64,000 bases of DNA. Origin: Chromobotia macracanthus (lineage: Eukaryota; Chordata; Actinopteri; Cypriniformes; Botiidae). The stretch spans positions 2,156,501-2,220,500 of the forward strand of contig JAZGTH010000063.1 of NCBI GenBank assembly GCA_036877525.1. Reading direction: 5' to 3'. Position 1 is the stretch's first letter. Every line of letters begins with the position of its first letter. The translations under genes were made by a program, and so were the position numbers. This document shows, piece by piece, positions 58,343 to 64,000 of the stretch. A model generated the notes under the pieces. It was not told the DNA's origin, searched no databases, and worked only from the letters and a program-made list of their open reading frames with translations.

Positions 58343-60769
58343 ATTGTTTTACTCAACAGGCTGGTTGGATCTTTTCCCCTTTCTGGATTATATGGCCCTC
58401 ATTCATACACACACATGCTCCCCCCCCCCCACCCCTTTACCCCTTTATCTCTCTCTCAGGCCCATAAGAAGTAGGTCAAGTCAACACTGATGGAGAAAAG
58501 GAAGAACAAAAAAATCAATTCCTGCAGAAAGAGTGGATACAGAATGGGCACTGAGCTCACACGGTCCAGAATCACCATGGCAACTGCAGAGGAAGCCAGG
58601 CCTGTAAAAGCCCTGATGACGATGATGATGTCGGTTTGTGTGGAGGAAGGCTGAGTCAGGGGTATTGTGCAGTTATGGGTTTGTAATGGTCTCTTAGCAT
58701 GTGAGTTTTAATGGTGGAGCTTTACTGCGAGCACGTCATTGTTTTCTGTGTTTTCTCTTATTGTAGCCGCTGGCTAATGGGCTGCAGACGCGATTGTGTT
58801 TGAGATTATTGATGCTGATTGTGCGAATGTTTTTGCAGTGCGTTTAGGTTTATTTGATTGTTAATTTGGATTCGGTTTGGACTGTGTTCAGTTTGAAACA
58901 GAGTCTTTCTTTGTAATTTTTTTTTGCACATTTGTGACTACTTATATACTTTCTTCACTTTTCTGTTGTTCAGACAAACTTTTACCAGAACTAAAGGCTA
59001 ATAGGGACAGACAGCAGAGACAGAGTTGAGAGCAAAAGGAGACTTTTGAGTTTTTTCTTGAGACACCGACTTCAATAATCCTGCATGATTTCTATATATT
59101 TTCAAACATTTGCCATCAAATACTTCAAAAATTAAATGATCTGACTTATGCTGTCAGCACTTATTTTATAGCTCTGTATGTTAACTGTATGTCAACAAAT
59201 GTCTCTTTTGTGTCTATTTTAAGGTATTTTAGAAGCAACAAAGTTGAAAATGAAACAGCTGACAGCTTTATTAAATCTACTAAGCAATTAAAGACCGCTT
59301 AATTTTTATATGGGTTTGTTCAAATCTTTTACCCTAAGAATTATCAATGGTTTGCTATTACTAAAAATACTGATTCACAGCAAAACTGTTACAAGAGGAA
59401 ACAGGACGTTGCAGAGCATTTCTTTCATGTGGTTCTTTGTTAACACTGTCATGTGAGAATCAGACTGCTATTCTGGGAGGTGTGAAGACAAGCCGCACTG
59501 GCTCTGCTGTCTGCTGTCAGCTCACACAAGTGTCTGACCTCAGTCACACTCAGGCCTGTGGACAGCTGACCATCACACACACACAGCCCGGCCCACAAAT
59601 CCCCTATCACTGTACAGAAATATCTGTCAGCCACACGGCAACTGCCATCCAGCGTCCCTCAGAAACCTCTGCACCTGCTCTCAACCCAGAGATGAGAGAG
59701 GTGAGAGGAGAGGGAGAGAGTGATACAGAGTGCTGGCCATGGAAAAACTCTCCATGATCACATGACCCTGAGCACGCCTGCCGGCTCACTGCAGCAATGT
59801 TAACAATGAGATTCCTCTATAAACCTCCTTCTGGGGACTTCCTCGTTTGTAAAAATGCTGTTAAAACATAGAAAATAATTCATAGAAAAATTGTAAAAAT
59901 GCAGAATGTTTTCTGTTAGGGTTAAGTGTGGGTTAGGTTTACGTAATAGCTGTTTATAAAACTAGTAGAAGTCTATGGAATGTCCCCATTTAGATAGATA
60001 AGTAAATGTATGTGTGTGATTGTATTTTTAAATATTCCTGTTAATATCAATGTAAATATTTGTCTTTTAATAATGGCGTCAATGTTATTTTCACGTCATT
60101 TTAATTCATATATTTTGCTAGAAAATAATTATTAGTTGAAAGGCCATACATGTGTACCATTGTGCTTCTTTTACATGACAGGAAAGAACATGTATAGGTT
60201 TGTGAAACATGAAGACGTGTTGATGACAGACTCATCCTCACCTGTTCACGCTGTTTATCTGACAGATACAGCTGGTGACGCGGCTTAACTCATTCCACTC
60301 TCAGAGATACCATCTCTTACAGTCTGCCATCAGTTCTGACTTACTAGTTTACTGATCCATTAACATTCCACACTGAACGCCTCCTGCCTAAACGCTTCAC
60401 TAGTTATTTGCCTTTTAGCAGATGCTTTTCATCCAGAGTGCCTTTCAATACACTAATTGTCAGGACGATCTGCCCGGAGCGACTCTGAGGTGAAGTGGCT
60501 TTGTTCATTACACATTACTAAAGTCTTACTCAGTAAGTCTCACATTCTTGCATAACCCTGATAAGTATCTGGTCTGTGAGCAGACAGGATATTACATGGC
60601 TAGTTCTCCTGAGGAAGATGTTGTTACTCTTTCATTGCTTATGAAACAAACTGTGATTGTTTCCTTTAAGTATAAACTTTGTCTCGGATGTTTCTCCTGA
60701 AATGCCTTAGAAATAAACAGAAACAAAGAAGATACAAAAATTGTTGAAATACAATGTAGCTATAATATT

Positions 60770-61045
60770 AGCATGGATAGAATAGCTCGGGAAATTCATT
60801 CTTGCAGACTTGAGAAATCTTGGAGAAATTATGAGAAATCTTTGAGCTCATAATGAAATCTCTGCAGAGCTGGTGTCTTGGGAAAGCTGAGCTGAGACAT
60901 CACTCAGATCTCTTCTAAAACTCTTCAGGATGTGAGATTGTTAAGAACTTCGGCTCAAAAGAAAAATTTGAGCAACATGAGATGACTGCAAAAGTCTTCT
61001 TTTACTCTCAGCTTGATCTCATTGTTGTCTAGGAGAAACAGTGGA
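60770..61045. repeat. Dispersed repeat, copy related to 51830-52150
   Basis: Shares the ordered blocks GAGCTCATAATGAAATCT, GCAGAGCTGG, CAGATCTCTTCTAAAACTC and GATCTCATTGTTGTCTAGGA with the copy at 51830-52150. Confidence 0.6.
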
Positions 61046-62574
61046 GATTGACTGTCTTTTGTCTGGATGCTGGAGTGTCTAATGCAGTGTGTGGTATTGT
61101 TTAACACAGGGTGGAGTCGGGACAGATCAGCCTGGTGACCTTTAGGGTCACGGTGTCAGGTTTGTTTAGTCTGCTTCCTCTGATCCCTCAACACCTCCTA
61201 CATCTAGGAAAGAGATGGACACAGAGATGTCACCTCACAAAAGCACATGGAGAAGAAGAACAAAGAACGATAGAAGAGTGGGAGTGTTCAACACACCACT
61301 CCTCAATCTATGAGTAAGACCTCATCACAAATAAATGCTTGCAGAGATGGAGGTGGGGGAGTTTTGTGCTGTTTGTGTATGTTGACACCTCAAGGTTACA
61401 TCGGCCGTATCTGTGTGGGAAAACCTTTAAAGCATCTGCATGAGAAAGACTTTTATTGATCTTCTTTTGCTGTTCTCTGAAACTGAGCCAAACCGCTAAT
61501 AAGAATATCCAAACTCCTCTTGTCCTGCACTTTCCTTATTTGCTTTCTGACACATAACCTTTGCTCATTTTATAATCAGATACAAACAGGGAAATAAGGT
61601 ACTGAAAAACAACAGTGACCTTTGGTCTCATTCTGTGTTGCAGCCAAAGTATCTGTGCTCTCATTGGTCTGTCCAATAGTTACTGCATTACATCACAAAT
61701 AATAACAGAATTAGTCCTGATAAATTCTGGATATGTCATTTTTGCAGAACATGTGTTTGCAGAAAGTGTGGTGCTGCTTGCCTGTGTGAAAGTCGTGGCC
61801 AATACAAGGTTGTTGCTGTTCAGTTATGTAGTTCAATCATGTTGCTAAGCGGTTGCTAGGGTATTTTGGGTGGTTGCTACAGTAGCTGATGGCTTACATC
61901 CAAGTCAAAAAAGAAACATGTTATGAATGAAATACAATGAATTAGTGTTTGAGATTTTTTTAAAACCCCAAAGTATGAGCAATATTTACAGTGACGATTG
62001 ACTGAGCAAACAGAGTGAATAAAATAATGCTCTTCCTTTGACATTCAGCGAGCCGCCGCCTCAGAAAGAGAAATGAAGAACTTTGTTTACATTGATCTGT
62101 GTTTGTCCTTCTATCTCTCCTCTGACGCCCATCCATCAGCTACTGGACAGCCAGTTAGCATAATGTAATATATTGTCATGGCTTTTTGTTTTCTGCATTT
62201 GCTTTGTAAGGAGAAAAGTGGCAAATCAATACATATCCAGTTACCATAACTGACTTATGTCCATTACAGACAGCGTGAGGAACTTCATCAGGCCTTTTAT
62301 GTGCTCAGAAATGTATTTTTTATGCATCAATGAAGCAGTAAAATGTTGACCCTGCAGTACATGCACCATATGTATTGCGCTATTTGCATCACATGCGATT
62401 TCCTGTTACCTGAGTGCACTAACACAGCAACTAGTTCAGTGTTCTTATGGCCATCATTAAAGTAGATGGAGGCTGTGATGTGTTTAAAAATTAGCATTTT
62501 ATAATTCAACATTTAACATTTATCCATACTGCATAAAGTTTAATTTAGGGGATCTATAATGCATCTTATCAGTT

Positions 62575-62632
62575 TGAGTTTACTGGGAATCGAACCCGTG
62601 AACTTAACTAGCACCATCTCTACCAGTTTACT
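62575..62632 (-). repeat. tRNA-derived SINE fragment
   Basis: The minus strand contains CACGGGTTCGATTCCCAG, a near-perfect B box, with TAAACTGGTAGAGATGG (A-box-like) ahead of it. Both are embedded in non-coding sequence, and no complete tRNA fold is evident. Confidence 0.5.
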
Positions 62633-63144
62633 TCAATCCACATTGTTTTATCAAATAAAAGTGTACAACAATCAGTTATTGAGCAAGTACATGACAGATC
62701 AATATTCAACACAATCTCCTTATCCTGATTCTGAACGGTACGTTTATAATAAGCATTTATAATTTGAGCTGTCAGGCCCAATTTAGCGGAACATGTCTGA
62801 CTTACGTCACGCCTGTAAACAGAAAGAAGATCTGGCTACTGTATGTAGATGCTGCAGCATTTGTAGCCTGTTCTTACAGCAGTTATTTACAATTTAAACT
62901 TATCATCCACATTAAAATACCCTGCAATTTAATAATATATATAAAAATATATAATAATGTTTTAAACAGAGATGGCAGCAGCGACGCAAAAATAATTCAT
63001 AATCTCAGTCACCATTTAAAATCAATATTTTGCTTGTAAAAGATTTCAGAGGTATAAATGTGTACATGTTTCAAGAAAGAAACGTGAAATCAACACAATT
63101 ATTGTCTGTGGGTTCTGGTGAGGTGCTGTCAAGTGTCACTCTCA

Positions 63145-63158
63145 CGCCCCCTGCTGTC
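63145..63158 (-). promoter_or_regulatory. Candidate CTCF-binding motif, reverse orientation
   Basis: The minus strand reads GACAGCAGGGGGCG, which fits the CTCF core CCASYAGRKGGCRS except for the first base of the core. It faces the motif at 10991 (convergent pair). Binding is inferred from the motif only. Confidence 0.5.
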
Positions 63159-63514
63159 AGTGCTGGGAGTCAAAAACTGTAATTTCACACACAAATACAA
63201 TTTTCACTCAACATCCTGAAACATGAAAATTATGAGAATGAGATGAGAATGAGACGTGATGCATTCACAAGGAGAAGAAATGAAGACAATGACATTTTTA
63301 TTGGAATAGTTTAGTAATAAAGTATGAATAAAAATGTATTTGTGTAGTGTATTTCTGGATATTTTAGTCCATCTTCTACATTTTTGTCTGCTTTCACTCT
63401 GGACAATGAATGAGTTACAGTGAGTTTTCCTGCCTATCAAACAAAACAGAGAAACTTCTTTCCTGAAATATAGAGTTGAAAGGCAGAAGTGATTCACAGT
63501 ATCTTGAGCATTTG

Positions 63515-63545
63515 TTTTGGATTAAAGCGTCTGCTAAATGAATAA
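63515..63545 (+). repeat. SINE 3'-tail fragment
   Basis: TTTTGGATTAAAGCGTCTGC then TAAATGAATAAA is the conserved tail of the SINE family seen complete at 30011-30160, without its head. Confidence 0.7.
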
Positions 63546-63725
63546 AAAAGTAAAAATGACTTGATAAACTTGTAATGATCACTTCATATGCACATTCACA
63601 CACAACTAACTCATCGCTGTAAAATCGTCCATTCATACAAGTCCACACAACTACCTGAAAGACAAACTTTCCTGAAATTTTAACGTTCATTTAGAAATGA
63701 ATTAGTACGAGCAGCCACAAGAATA

Positions 63726-63932
63726 CCCTCAAAAATAAAGATTCTTGAAAGGTTCTTCCCAGTGATGCTGTAGGAAACCATTTATGGTTCCCCAAATAAC
63801 CATTCATCTGATTGTCCAGAGAACTTTTTGTGAAACAGAAAGGTTCTGTGGTTGGTAAAGATACAGCCAGAAATGGTTCTTTTATGGCATCGCTGTGAGG
63901 AACCCTTAAGAACTTTTATCGTTAAGAGTGTA
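63726..63932. mobile_element. Short TIR element of the GGTTCTT family
   Basis: The left end CCCTCAAAAATAAAGATTCT and right end ATCGTTAAGAGTGTA are imperfectly inverted, as in other fish copies. Inside are AATGGTTCTTTTATGGCATC and GCTGTGAGGAACCCTTAAG. About 205 bp, no coding capacity. Confidence 0.75.
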
Positions 63933-64000
63933 AGTGGCTGTGCTGGATAAAGAGATCTGAACAGCATTCTGGTATATGTGTCACTCTAGAAGATTCCGGG

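Larger units (their letters stand above)
56651..63725. other. Intergenic, no gene recognised
   Basis: Holds GGTTGCTAGG-type modules (57030-57090 and 61837-61880), a CT microsatellite (58324-58342) beside an 11-base C run (58420-58430), a dispersed repeat (60770-61045), SINE fragments (62575-62632 and 63515-63545) and a CTCF-like motif (63145). Open frames of up to 106 codons have no family signature. Confidence 0.5.

Overview
This is vertebrate nuclear DNA, most likely from a ray-finned fish and probably a cyprinid or other ostariophysan. Coding sequence sits in small exons with GT-AG introns, there is one CpG-rich promoter region, and the sequence carries dispersed repeat types I recognise from zebrafish and carp genomes (tRNA-derived SINEs, short TIR elements). 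There is no prokaryotic or viral gene organisation. The species call is inference.

Three genes are supported. On the minus strand lie two adhesion G protein-coupled receptor genes of the ADGRG1/3/5 type, arranged in tandem. The left one (about 1987-3449) is only partly in the window: signal-peptide exon, N-terminal exons and the first GAIN-domain exon. Its following intron is filled by an 11-bp minisatellite (1-1975). The right one (4195-9149) appears complete: 13 coding exons whose phases all agree, giving 531 residues with signal peptide, short GAIN region, GPS cleavage site and seven membrane segments. On the plus strand, 12025-31825, lies a complete ten-exon membrane-type matrix metalloproteinase, mmp15, of 654 residues: signal peptide, cysteine switch, furin site, HExxHxxGxxH zinc site, hinge, hemopexin repeats, stalk, membrane anchor and short tail. 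The same neighbours (ADGRG5, ADGRG1, ADGRG3 and MMP15) lie close together on human 16q21, so the block is conserved synteny.

Layout: 1-1975 minisatellite; 1987-3449 partial receptor; 3450-4194 intergenic; 4195-9221 receptor; 9222-11440 intergenic with a CTCF-like motif at 10991; 11440-11880 CpG-rich mmp15 promoter/5'UTR region; 12025-31825 mmp15, with a 44-bp minisatellite in intron 1 and SINEs, TIR elements and a 31-bp tandem repeat in other introns; 31826-64000 a 32-kb stretch with no convincing gene, made of single-copy-looking DNA, short TIR elements, microsatellites, inverted and tandem duplications, and a few tracts that look like candidate conserved noncoding elements. A second CTCF-like motif, in the opposite (convergent) orientation, lies at 63145.

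No novel enzymatic or defence system is visible. The most interesting items are the receptor pair with reconstructable exon phases, the convergent CTCF-like motifs enclosing mmp15 and the gene-poor tract, the minisatellites placed directly beside splice donors, a charged Lys/Glu-repeat stalk in mmp15, and a probable assembly artefact near 42.66 kb.
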